Source of the DNA: Blastopirellula sediminis
GTDB taxonomy: Bacteria > Planctomycetota > Planctomycetia > Pirellulales > Pirellulaceae
Assembly: GCF_020966755.1 (NCBI RefSeq)
Contig: NZ_JAJKFT010000002.1
Span: 372,001-436,000, forward strand
Reading direction: 5' to 3'
Length of the DNA: 64,000 nt
The translations under genes were made by a program, and so were the position numbers. The stretch's first letter is position 1. Each line of letters starts with the position of its first letter. The notes below the pieces were generated by a model. The model was not told the DNA's origin and ran no database searches. It was given only the letters and a program-made list of their open reading frames with translations. This document shows positions 52,953-61,122 of this stretch, in pieces.

Positions 52953-53591
52953 ATGAAGTTCGGCTCGTTTCTTATCCAGTTGTTCGCCGAGGGAGACGTT
53001 GCGTTCCCGCCGCTTGGCGCTATGACCGAGCGGGAACTGCTCGAAGGGGACGCCGTCTTAACCGAGCACGAAGCGCTCTGGCGACTCGATCAGCCGGCGC
53101 CGACGCCTAGTTTTGACCTGACGGCCGGTCGCTGGGGAGCGGTTCGGCTGTTCCGCGCCTGTCAGTTCGTGTTGTATCGCGAAGCGGACGCCGCGGCGAT
53201 CGAAGAAGAACTGGCCCCGCCGTATCCCGGCCCGCTCACGCCCGCAGTCTGCTATTCGGTCGATCTGACGTTTCGCTATTTGCCGCAGCTGATCAACTTC
53301 GCCCGGTCGGCGTCGCCCGACGATCCGCTGGTCGCCCGCTTGCAGATTTGGGGAGCCGAATGGCCGTTGTCTTCGGTCGGCATGGCGAACCTCGAAGAGC
53401 TGCCGATCGACGTCCTGATCGACCATCCCGGCCTGCGGCGTCAATACGTCGACCGGATCATCGCAATCGGAGATCTGGCGCGACTTGACGATCCTCGCGT
53501 GCAAGCGGCGATCGGCCAGGCGCTCGGAATGTATCCCGAGCTTGCCCCGCGAATCGCCCAGAAAATTCCTGCTTTCACCACTCCAACTTGA
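52953..53591 (+). CDS. MoxR-vWA-beta-propeller ternary system, small accessory protein (bpX-type)
   Basis: 212 residues; ATG 52953 has AGGA six bases upstream. It is a soluble globular protein without signal or membrane helix (MKFGSFLIQLFAEGDVAFPP, VCYSVDLTFRYLPQLINFAR, VDRIIAIGDLARLDDPRVQA). I do not recognise an enzymatic motif. The context is distinctive: it is the first of five overlapping genes, followed by a MoxR ATPase, a second accessory protein, a vWA-propeller protein and a helical-solenoid propeller protein. That is the gene order of the MoxR-vWA-bpX ternary systems. The exact bpX subfamily cannot be fixed by eye. Its stop overlaps the next ATG by one base (TGATG). Confidence 0.7.
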   Translation: MKFGSFLIQLFAEGDVAFPPLGAMTERELLEGDAVLTEHEALWRLDQPAPTPSFDLTAGRWGAVRLFRACQFVLYREADAAAIEEELAPPYPGPLTPAVCYSVDLTFRYLPQLINFARSASPDDPLVARLQIWGAEWPLSSVGMANLEELPIDVLIDHPGLRRQYVDRIIAIGDLARLDDPRVQAAIGQALGMYPELAPRIAQKIPAFTTPT

Positions 53592-54769
53592 TGAGCGACA
53601 TGACGGAAGAAGCCCGCGTAAATGAACTGCTGCAACTTGGCGCCAAGCTGACCAGCGACGTCCTCGGTCCGATGAAGGAAGCGTTCGTCGGTAAGGATGA
53701 GATCATCGACTTGCTCGGCATCTGCCTTGTCGCGCGGGAAAACCTCTTCATCCTGGGTCCACCAGGGACGGCGAAGAGCGCGCTGGTGCAGCAACTGGCG
53801 CGGCGGATCGAAGGGAAGATGTTCGACTATTTGCTGACCCGCTTTTCGGAGCCGAACGAGATCTTCGGCCCGTTCGATATTCGCAAGCTCCGCGACGGGG
53901 AACTGGTCACCAATACCGAAGGAATGTTGCCAGAGGCGACGTTCGTCTTTCTCGACGAACTGTTGAATGCGAACAGCGCTATTCTGAATAGCTTGCTCTT
54001 GGTGCTGAACGAGCGAGTCTTTCGTCGCGGGCGGGAAACGCGACACTTGCCGACGCTGATGGTGGTCGGCGCCAGCAACTGTTTGCCGCAGGACGATGCG
54101 CTGGGCGCTTTGTTCGACCGCTTTCTGCTCCGCGTGCGAAGCGACAACGTCAATCAAGAAGAGCTGGGGGATGTTCTGTCGGCCGGTTGGAAGCTCGATC
54201 AAAGCCGCGATCGCATCGCGACCGGCATTACGGTCGAAGATGTGCAGCAGCTTAGTTCGCTGCTGACCGCAGCGGACTTGTCCGAAGTTCGCAGCGACTA
54301 TGTCGAACTGGTTCATCGTCTGCGTCATGCCGGCGTCGCGGTCTCCGATCGCCGCGCGGTGAAGCTCCAGCGGATCTTGGCGGCCAGCGCGATTCTTTCC
54401 GGTCGACTGAAGGTCAATCGAACCGACATGTGGGTCCTGAAACATATTTGGGACACCGAAGAGCAGCAGGACGTGCTGAAGTCGATCATCGGCGACGTCT
54501 TGCAGCGGGCCAGCGACGAAGAAAAAGAGCAAAGTCACCCGCGTAGCCAGAGCGCCGACGCCCCTGATCCGCAGCGTTTGGCGGACGAGCTTGACCGGAT
54601 CGCGAGCAAAATCGCCCAAGGGGTGCTGCAAGCGACCGAGAAGTCGTACGTCCGCGATCAACTCGGGTTGCTCGCGTCGCGCTGCCAATGGGTCGCCGAT
54701 TCGCAGCAGCGTGAATTCTTGCAGCAGCGGACCAGTTCGCTGTTGGATCAACTTGGGGAGGCCGCATGA
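53591..54769 (+). CDS. MoxR/RavA-type AAA+ ATPase of the ternary system
   Basis: 392 residues from ATG 53591. Walker A is LGPPGTAKSALVQQL near 56 and Walker B TFVFLDELLNANSAILNSLL. VVGASNCLPQDDALGALFDR is the sensor-1/arginine-finger region. The C-terminal lid is extended (LKVNRTDMWVLKHIWDTEEQ, then a helical tail after the SHPRSQSADAPDPQR linker). It is nearer RavA-like ATPases than the MoxR at 38573. It is expected to hydrolyse ATP and remodel the vWA partner. The stop overlaps the next start as ATGA. Confidence 0.93.
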   Translation: MSDMTEEARVNELLQLGAKLTSDVLGPMKEAFVGKDEIIDLLGICLVARENLFILGPPGTAKSALVQQLARRIEGKMFDYLLTRFSEPNEIFGPFDIRKLRDGELVTNTEGMLPEATFVFLDELLNANSAILNSLLLVLNERVFRRGRETRHLPTLMVVGASNCLPQDDALGALFDRFLLRVRSDNVNQEELGDVLSAGWKLDQSRDRIATGITVEDVQQLSSLLTAADLSEVRSDYVELVHRLRHAGVAVSDRRAVKLQRILAASAILSGRLKVNRTDMWVLKHIWDTEEQQDVLKSIIGDVLQRASDEEKEQSHPRSQSADAPDPQRLADELDRIASKIAQGVLQATEKSYVRDQLGLLASRCQWVADSQQREFLQQRTSSLLDQLGEAA

Positions 54770-55488
54770 CGCCGCAAGTGCTGCGGATGGAACGTCGGTT
54801 CGCCGAGACGCTAGGACGGGTCCGCAGCCGGCCCGAGTTGTCGGTCGGCGAGACCGCGGAGCATCTCTGGGTCCGCTGGGAACAGGAGGAGGAGACGCTC
54901 GACGGCGAACTCTTGAGCCTGCCGGCCGTTGGCTTTGCGGTCCTGGAAGATGGCCAACTGATCGAGCGCGGCCGGAGCGTGCCGCTCGGCTATTTGCCGG
55001 AAGTCGAATGGACGCCGATCGCCGAGTGGATGACGATCCAAATCGATGCCCCGGCTTTGGCCGCGACGATCCCCACGCCCGTTCGGTTCCAGATGAAAGC
55101 GACGTCCGTCGCACAGGAGAGCAACGTCCTGCTCACGTCCGCCAAGAAGTGGCGCGACTACGCTGAATCGGCGCCGCAGGTTCGTTTGAATGCGCTCGTT
55201 TTCGCCCAGAACGCCGACCAGGAAGTGATCGTGCGCGGCACGCCGCTGCCGCCGATTGCCGGAACCTACTTCGTCGAGCAAGCAGGCGTCGCCGTGGTCG
55301 CCGGTTGGACCTGGAGCCCGCCGGTCGCGGCGGAAGTGCTGGCGCGTTCACTGCGGATCTCTGGCGACGATTTGGCGCTGCTGCATGCCGACGGGAGTTG
55401 GGAGAAGATTCGGGGAGAGGAGTTTGTGCGGGCGACGCGGACGGCGGTGCGGTTGTCGACGCAGGAGCGTGACGATGAGCAAAAATGA
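54766..55488 (+). CDS. MoxR-vWA-beta-propeller ternary system, second accessory protein (bpX-type)
   Basis: 240 residues. A soluble beta-rich protein with no signal peptide: LDGELLSLPAVGFAVLEDGQ, GTPLPPIAGTYFVEQAGVAV, VAGWTWSPPVAAEVLARSLR, GDDLALLHADGSWEKIRGEE. The last part resembles a sandwich-like recognition domain, but no family is assigned by sequence alone. Its position between the MoxR ATPase and the vWA gene matches the ternary-system order. It overlaps the vWA gene by 14 bases, so expression is coupled. The function is inferred from context only. Confidence 0.65.
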   Translation: MTPQVLRMERRFAETLGRVRSRPELSVGETAEHLWVRWEQEEETLDGELLSLPAVGFAVLEDGQLIERGRSVPLGYLPEVEWTPIAEWMTIQIDAPALAATIPTPVRFQMKATSVAQESNVLLTSAKKWRDYAESAPQVRLNALVFAQNADQEVIVRGTPLPPIAGTYFVEQAGVAVVAGWTWSPPVAAEVLARSLRISGDDLALLHADGSWEKIRGEEFVRATRTAVRLSTQERDDEQK

Positions 55489-58273
55489 TCTGGAAATCGC
55501 GCGCGAGTATCTTCTCCCCGGCCCCAACAGCTTTTGGAGGTGGGGAGACAAAGGAGACGCGATCGAGTGGACCCAAGGAGGGACGATCGCATTTCGCCCA
55601 GAGTTGGTCTTCGTCCTGCGCCATTTGGTCCCAGTCGGTCTGCCGCCGCGCGATTGCGTCCTCTTGCTACTCGCGGCGACGCGCGACAATTGGAGCGCCG
55701 CGCCGCATGATGCCATTTTCAATTCGATACCGTGCGAAGTCGCCGGCGAAATGTTGGATCTCCAGCAATCATCCGCCCTCCGCGAGCGACTCTTCGAGAA
55801 CGGTCGGGGATTAAGCAAACTCGTCCAACTGCCGACCGCACTCCGCAGTTCTTTGGAAGCGAAAGCGACGTTAATCGAGGTGGTCCTGGAAGAGTTCAGG
55901 GCCGTGACGACGCCAAGCGAGGCGAACATCGTGCTCGACTACCTCGAAAATGGAATGGGCGAGATCCTGGCCTGGTACGACTCATCCGTCGAGGCCCGAA
56001 TTGAATCGACGCTATCGCGCGAGCGATTGGAGACGCTCTGCGAAGGCCTGGAACGAGCGACGCCAGAGACGCTACGCAATCGGCGGCAAACTTCGCTCGA
56101 TCAACTCCCGCAAGCCATCGACTCAGAACTGCCGCAATCGCAGCAAGCTCGAGCGCTACTGACCAGCTTGCTGGACGATGACCAACTGCAAGGCCTGGCC
56201 AAGTTGGCGCGCGATTTGATGGCGGCCGTTTCGTTGCCGCGGGCGTTGGCCGACCAGGAAGAAATGCAAATCGGCGGCGTATCGGACATTACCAATCGGG
56301 GCCCGCTCGACCGGCTGCTGCTGACCGAACTGGTCCATGACGACTTGACGCTCGCCGTCCGAGTGAGCGTCAATGAGGCGCTCTATCTGCGCCGTGAGTC
56401 GCCGCCGCGGACTCCGCAAAAAGAGCGGATTGTGTTGCTCGACTCCGGAATTCGCTCGTGGGGCGTTCCCCGCGTCTTTGCCACAGCCGTGGCGCTGGCG
56501 CTGACGGCGACAACCGGGAGCAACACGCAAATCTCGGTCTTTCGCGCCGCTGACGAGAAGGTGAAGCCGGTCAATCTGCTGACGCGGGAAGGTTTGGTCG
56601 AACATCTGCAGCAGTTGGACGCGACGGCCCATCCCGGCAAAGCGCTTCCCGCGTTTCTGGAAGCGTTTCAGACCTTGGATTCAGCCGCCGAACCGGTGAT
56701 CGTGGTGGCGGAAGAGGTGCTAAGCGATCCGGAGTTTCAACAGGCGCTCGCCGCGGCGGCATTTCCCAGCGTTCACCTGGCTTCGGTCTCGCGGAGCGGA
56801 CGGTTTTGCTTGATCGAAAAGAATCTTCGCGGTTCGAAGCGCGTCCGTGAGGCGGAGCTGAACGTTGAGCAACTCTTCGCCGACCGCCCGGCTACGGCGA
56901 CTCCGCTGATCGATCGGAGTTTGGCGAACGACTTGCCGGTGATTTTCAAGCAGCGTCCCTTTCCGCTGCGGATTTCGCACCAGGTCGAATATAAACAAAC
57001 GATCTCGCTGGCGGAGCATGGTTTTCTGACCATCAGCAATCATGGGTGTCTTCATCATTGGGATCAGAAGTCCACATTCGGCTCCCGCATTTTGCACGAC
57101 CAACTTCCCGCGGGAGGTTTAACGTGGTGCAAGTACGACGCATCGGAGAAGATGGCCTATGGTGTGATTACGAAGATCGATCGGCGCGAGTTGGCGTTTC
57201 TGCAAGTCGACGTCACGAATTCGGTGGCGAAGACGAGTTTCGTAACGCCGCGCAGCAAAGGAAACGTGATCGCGCTACGAGACGGCGTGTTGCTGGTTCT
57301 TTCGCCGAATCAATCCCATTTGGAAGCGATTTCCTTGCAGACTGCCGAGTCCCTGGATGTGCTGCGGCTGCCCACCGAGATTGCCTGGACGCATGACCGC
57401 TTCTTTCGCGGCAGGCACGTTCAAGATCCCTGGCATGCGGCGTCGTTTGACGGTAGTCGCTTGCAACTCGACTCGGTCGTTCATTCGGACGACGCCAAGA
57501 AGTACGAATTCGTCCACTTCGGGGAATACCACGGCTTGAACGCTCCGTACGGCGTCACCCGAGACGGCATGATCTACTATTCCGACACGCGCGAGGTATG
57601 GCCCATCTGGCGAGAAGACCGCTTGATCCAAGACTCTCCCCGCGTTTCCCAAGACGGCCGGCGCCTGTTGCTCTATCCGCAGCTTGCGAAAAACAGTCCT
57701 GAACTTCCCTGTTGTCTGGTCGACTTGCAGTCGCGAACGCCGGCCATGATCCAGTCGCCCAAACCGGAGAAGATTTTTCCGACGCTTCATCCCGAGGCGA
57801 AGCGTTTCCTGACGTCGCACAGCATGCGGAACCACTTTACCCATGTCGCCGTCTCCAGACGAGACGACCTCGATTGCCTGGTGCTAGTCACACGCAGGAA
57901 AGGGCTGCTGGCGTTGAAGAATCTAGCGGAAGGGCGTCCGCGACTCTATCGCGAAAAGTATTCGGAGAACGTGACGCTCGGCAAGACGTTCAAGATGGTC
58001 AAGGCGCCGCGCTTTCAATTCTCGCTCGGCTGTGCGACTTGGGAGGACGGCAGCCAGGCCTTTCTCGATTCTCGGGGGATCTTGCACCTGCGGTCGTCCG
58101 ATCCCAACTTGCCGGAGCTTTCAATCACACTTTCAGATTGGGAAGCGACCGGTTGGAGTTCGGATGGGCGGCATTGGGGAGCCAGCTGGCAAACCGGACG
58201 CCCAACGTCGTCCGATTCGGAAGGGAAGCCGCTCGAAAATCTGGTCCGCCGGTTTATTAGGAACTTGCGATGA
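55475..58273 (+). CDS. vWA-beta-propeller protein of the ternary system
   Basis: 932 residues from ATG 55475, which has AGGAG seven bases upstream; the frame is open further upstream inside the previous gene, but that is not coding. About 1-310 is a helical region (LIEVVLEEFRAVTTPSEANI, LLTSLLDDDQLQGLAKLARD). The vWA domain follows near 318 with RIVLLDSGIRSWGVPRVFAT. The metal motif is degenerate: DSGIR replaces DxSxS, keeping the Asp (323) but not both Ser. From about 505 the chain is a beta-propeller with repeated strands (LTISNHGCLHHWDQKSTFGS, VVHSDDAKKYEFVHFGEYHG, GCATWEDGSQAFLDSRGILH). It is the substrate-recognition candidate of the MoxR system. The stop overlaps the next start as ATGA. 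Confidence 0.85.
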   Translation: MSKNDLEIAREYLLPGPNSFWRWGDKGDAIEWTQGGTIAFRPELVFVLRHLVPVGLPPRDCVLLLLAATRDNWSAAPHDAIFNSIPCEVAGEMLDLQQSSALRERLFENGRGLSKLVQLPTALRSSLEAKATLIEVVLEEFRAVTTPSEANIVLDYLENGMGEILAWYDSSVEARIESTLSRERLETLCEGLERATPETLRNRRQTSLDQLPQAIDSELPQSQQARALLTSLLDDDQLQGLAKLARDLMAAVSLPRALADQEEMQIGGVSDITNRGPLDRLLLTELVHDDLTLAVRVSVNEALYLRRESPPRTPQKERIVLLDSGIRSWGVPRVFATAVALALTATTGSNTQISVFRAADEKVKPVNLLTREGLVEHLQQLDATAHPGKALPAFLEAFQTLDSAAEPVIVVAEEVLSDPEFQQALAAAAFPSVHLASVSRSGRFCLIEKNLRGSKRVREAELNVEQLFADRPATATPLIDRSLANDLPVIFKQRPFPLRISHQVEYKQTISLAEHGFLTISNHGCLHHWDQKSTFGSRILHDQLPAGGLTWCKYDASEKMAYGVITKIDRRELAFLQVDVTNSVAKTSFVTPRSKGNVIALRDGVLLVLSPNQSHLEAISLQTAESLDVLRLPTEIAWTHDRFFRGRHVQDPWHAASFDGSRLQLDSVVHSDDAKKYEFVHFGEYHGLNAPYGVTRDGMIYYSDTREVWPIWREDRLIQDSPRVSQDGRRLLLYPQLAKNSPELPCCLVDLQSRTPAMIQSPKPEKIFPTLHPEAKRFLTSHSMRNHFTHVAVSRRDDLDCLVLVTRRKGLLALKNLAEGRPRLYREKYSENVTLGKTFKMVKAPRFQFSLGCATWEDGSQAFLDSRGILHLRSSDPNLPELSITLSDWEATGWSSDGRHWGASWQTGRPTSSDSEGKPLENLVRRFIRNLR

Positions 58274-61122
58274 TCGAGCGAACCGTTCAACTGCGCTACA
58301 CGCCGCATCCGCTGCGGGACGCGACCGCGTGGCTGATCGCATCGCCGGATCCAGCCGACTGGCTGCAAGCGATCGCCGCTTGTGGCGCCCAGACGCAGAT
58401 CGCGGTCCGTCTGCTGATGATTCCGGGCGAGCGGTACTCGCAAACGGTCGGCGGCGCGTTTCTCTTTCTGCCCGAAAACGCCCGCGGCGACTTGCGTCCG
58501 CTGCAAGCTGCGGCGAAGTGCGTTCCGTACGGTAAGGTGGGGAAGCGGTTGTTCGTACCGATCGAAGCGACGTTTGACCCAGCCCTCTCTCCGGAAGAGT
58601 TGCAAACGATTCTTGCCGCCGATCTGACCTACGTCTGGCATCCGGCGGCCGGCCTGATTGGGTTCGAAGCGGACGATGTGTGGCAGTCGGCCGACTTTCT
58701 GGAGGCTGGACTTGCCGTCGATCGCCGCTGGGATCGGGCGACGGCCGGAACGCAGCTGGCGCCGAAGCTACGCTCGCTTGCGCCGAGCGAGCCGCCGGGG
58801 ATCGAGATCGTGCTGCAGCAAGGGAAGGGAGACATCGGATCGGAAAGCGAAGAGTTGGGCAATCGCCCGCCCGATGCGGACCGTCCCCAGCCAGGCCTGG
58901 GGCATTCGATCCAGTGGTTCGGTTTGAAAGTGTTGGGCGCCGGACTGGCCGGGTTGAGCGCGCTCGGTGGAGCGCTGGCTGCTGGCGCCGGTTCAACGGC
59001 AGGGGGCGCGGCGGGCGGTAATCGTCCAGGACCTCAGCCGAGCGGCAGCGGCGGGCCATCGTGGCTCCAGCGGCTCGAAAGCTGGATGTCCGAGCGTCTG
59101 GCGGGGCTCGACCAGGCGCTCCTCAGCGAACGTGAGAAGGCGATCCAGAAGCTGATGGGCTTGCTCGATAGCGATCCCGACGAAGGGCTGAAGTACGCGC
59201 TGCCGCTCGGCGGAAGAGCGGGGCGCGGAATCGCTCCGCCGGGGAGCCGGCTTTCGTCCAACGACGTCAACTTCAACATGAATCGCCTTGGTGGCGGAGG
59301 AGGGCCCGGCGACGCGTGGAATCTCGATTGGGAAACTCAGCAGAAGCTGACCGCCCGATATCGCGAGTTGGCCAATCGCGAACTGCGGCTGGGACGTTAT
59401 CGCCGCGCCGCCTATATCTTCGGCGAACTGCTGAACGACATCAGCGCCGCCGCGAGCGCCCTGGAACAAGGGGAACATTGGCGCGAAGCGGCGGTTCTCT
59501 ACCGCGAACGGCTCAAGCAGCCGTTGGCCGCCGCGCGCTGCTATGAGAACGGGGGCCTCTGGACCGAAGCGTGTCAGCTGTACGAGGAGATCGACGAATT
59601 TGAAAAGGCAGGGGACATCCTCACACGGCTTGAGCAGCATGAGGAAGCGAAAGCGCAGTATCGCAAAGAGGTCGTCAAACGGCGGAGCAGGGGAGAGCTG
59701 TTGGCGGCGGCGCGCTTGCTGGAGCTGAAGCTCGACGCCGTCGACGAAGCGGTGGAAGAACTGGAATCAGCCTGGCCCGCGACGTCACAGGCCGGTCCCT
59801 GCCTACAGGAAATGATCGCCCTCTTGGGACGACATGCGCGGCATGACGCGGCCGGGACTCGGTTGAGAAAACTGCGGGACGAAACGGTTCCCCACCCAAT
59901 CCGCATCAAGCAGATCGAAATCATCGCCGAAGCGAGCGCGTCCTATCCTGATCGCCGGGTCCAAGCGCAAGCCGCCGACGACACGCGGGTGTTGGCGTCG
60001 CGGATGTTGAAGGGAGGGAGCGTCATCGATTCGTCGCGTGTGCTCGACGCGGTCCGTAAGGTGGCGCCGGAAGATCGGTTGCTCGCGCGCGACTGCACGC
60101 GATTCGACGAAGCCCGCAACGCGCGGGCGCCGCTACCAACGCTCAAGTCATCGCGGCTGCAGCGAACCGCCGAATTGATCCATCAATTTCAGATTCCGTG
60201 GAAAGCGCTGCGCTGGAAGTCGGCTGTTTCGTCGGCCAACATGATCTTCGCCGCGGGCGTCTTTCACGGGCATCTAAAACTGTTCCGCTACGGATTCGAC
60301 GGCAATCTGGCGCCGCAGCAGTTTTCCCCCAATCGGCAAAGCCAGTTTTCCGATCCAGAAATTCTGCTGGCGGTTAACGGCAATCACCCCGACTTCGTCG
60401 TCATTCATCCCTTTGGCGGACCGCCGATCGCCGACGCGTTCGAGTTTCCCGAGACGAATCGGATCGCTTATCGTACGCGCGCCGGTTCGCTGCCGGGGAT
60501 GACCGGCAATTTGTGCGGCGCCGCCCATTCAGGACAAGATCTCGTCTGGCTGTTGGAGTTCCGTAACCAGTCGCCCACGCTGATCGGCGTGCGAACTGGC
60601 GGCGAGATCGCCGTCACCGAAACGCTCGATATCGACTTTCACACGGTTGCCTTACCGCTGAACGAAAGTCGTTTCGTGCCGATGTTCGCCAATGGGCGGA
60701 TGGTATACATCGGAGCCGGCGAGCGACTCTGCGCCTATCGACAAGGGGTATTACAGCACAAACTGGAGCTCGATCAGCCGATCTATCAATTGGCGGGAAC
60801 CCTCCCCAACACGCGCAGTCGGGTCGCCGTGGCGATGGAGCGCGGCGGGGTCGTCTTTTGGGATGATGCGCCGGATGGAAAACGGGAACGCTTCTCCACC
60901 CAAATGTCCCATCCGCAAATCGTGTTTAATCGGGGCGGACTTTTGATTTCCGCCAGCGGACGGACCGGCGAAGTTTACAGCACGCATGATACGAAACTGA
61001 AGCTGGAGGCCGAACTGGAGTTCTCCGGCAACGTCGTCGCCGTCGCGTCCGACATCAGCCCGAATCGATTCTCGGTGTTGCTCGAATCGGGCGAGATTCA
61101 GCAGTTTCTCGTCAGCGGTTAG
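58270..61122 (+). CDS. Helical-solenoid beta-propeller protein of the ternary system
   Basis: 950 residues, last gene of the operon. An N-terminal domain (about 1-170, LMIPGERYSQTVGGAFLFLP, LTYVWHPAAGLIGFEADDVW) is followed by a Gly/Ala-rich hydrophobic stretch (about 218-245, VLGAGLAGLSALGGALAAGA), a possible membrane or flexible segment. About 360-560 is TPR-like or clathrin-like helices (GRYRRAAYIFGELLNDISAA, GLWTEACQLYEEIDEFEKAG). About 620-950 is a second beta-propeller (LLAVNGNHPDFVVIHPFGGP, SRVAVAMERGGVVFWDDAPD, GGLLISASGRTGEVYSTHDT). Its order in the operon and composition match the ternary-system propeller protein. It converges on the RND gene with a four-base overlap. Confidence 0.8.
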   Translation: MIERTVQLRYTPHPLRDATAWLIASPDPADWLQAIAACGAQTQIAVRLLMIPGERYSQTVGGAFLFLPENARGDLRPLQAAAKCVPYGKVGKRLFVPIEATFDPALSPEELQTILAADLTYVWHPAAGLIGFEADDVWQSADFLEAGLAVDRRWDRATAGTQLAPKLRSLAPSEPPGIEIVLQQGKGDIGSESEELGNRPPDADRPQPGLGHSIQWFGLKVLGAGLAGLSALGGALAAGAGSTAGGAAGGNRPGPQPSGSGGPSWLQRLESWMSERLAGLDQALLSEREKAIQKLMGLLDSDPDEGLKYALPLGGRAGRGIAPPGSRLSSNDVNFNMNRLGGGGGPGDAWNLDWETQQKLTARYRELANRELRLGRYRRAAYIFGELLNDISAAASALEQGEHWREAAVLYRERLKQPLAAARCYENGGLWTEACQLYEEIDEFEKAGDILTRLEQHEEAKAQYRKEVVKRRSRGELLAAARLLELKLDAVDEAVEELESAWPATSQAGPCLQEMIALLGRHARHDAAGTRLRKLRDETVPHPIRIKQIEIIAEASASYPDRRVQAQAADDTRVLASRMLKGGSVIDSSRVLDAVRKVAPEDRLLARDCTRFDEARNARAPLPTLKSSRLQRTAELIHQFQIPWKALRWKSAVSSANMIFAAGVFHGHLKLFRYGFDGNLAPQQFSPNRQSQFSDPEILLAVNGNHPDFVVIHPFGGPPIADAFEFPETNRIAYRTRAGSLPGMTGNLCGAAHSGQDLVWLLEFRNQSPTLIGVRTGGEIAVTETLDIDFHTVALPLNESRFVPMFANGRMVYIGAGERLCAYRQGVLQHKLELDQPIYQLAGTLPNTRSRVAVAMERGGVVFWDDAPDGKRERFSTQMSHPQIVFNRGGLLISASGRTGEVYSTHDTKLKLEAELEFSGNVVAVASDISPNRFSVLLESGEIQQFLVSG

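Noticed and set aside
52733-53110. 125-codon plus-strand frame with basic composition
   Set aside because: It begins in the repeat-rich interval and overlaps the first ternary-system gene in another frame; no ribosome site or motif.
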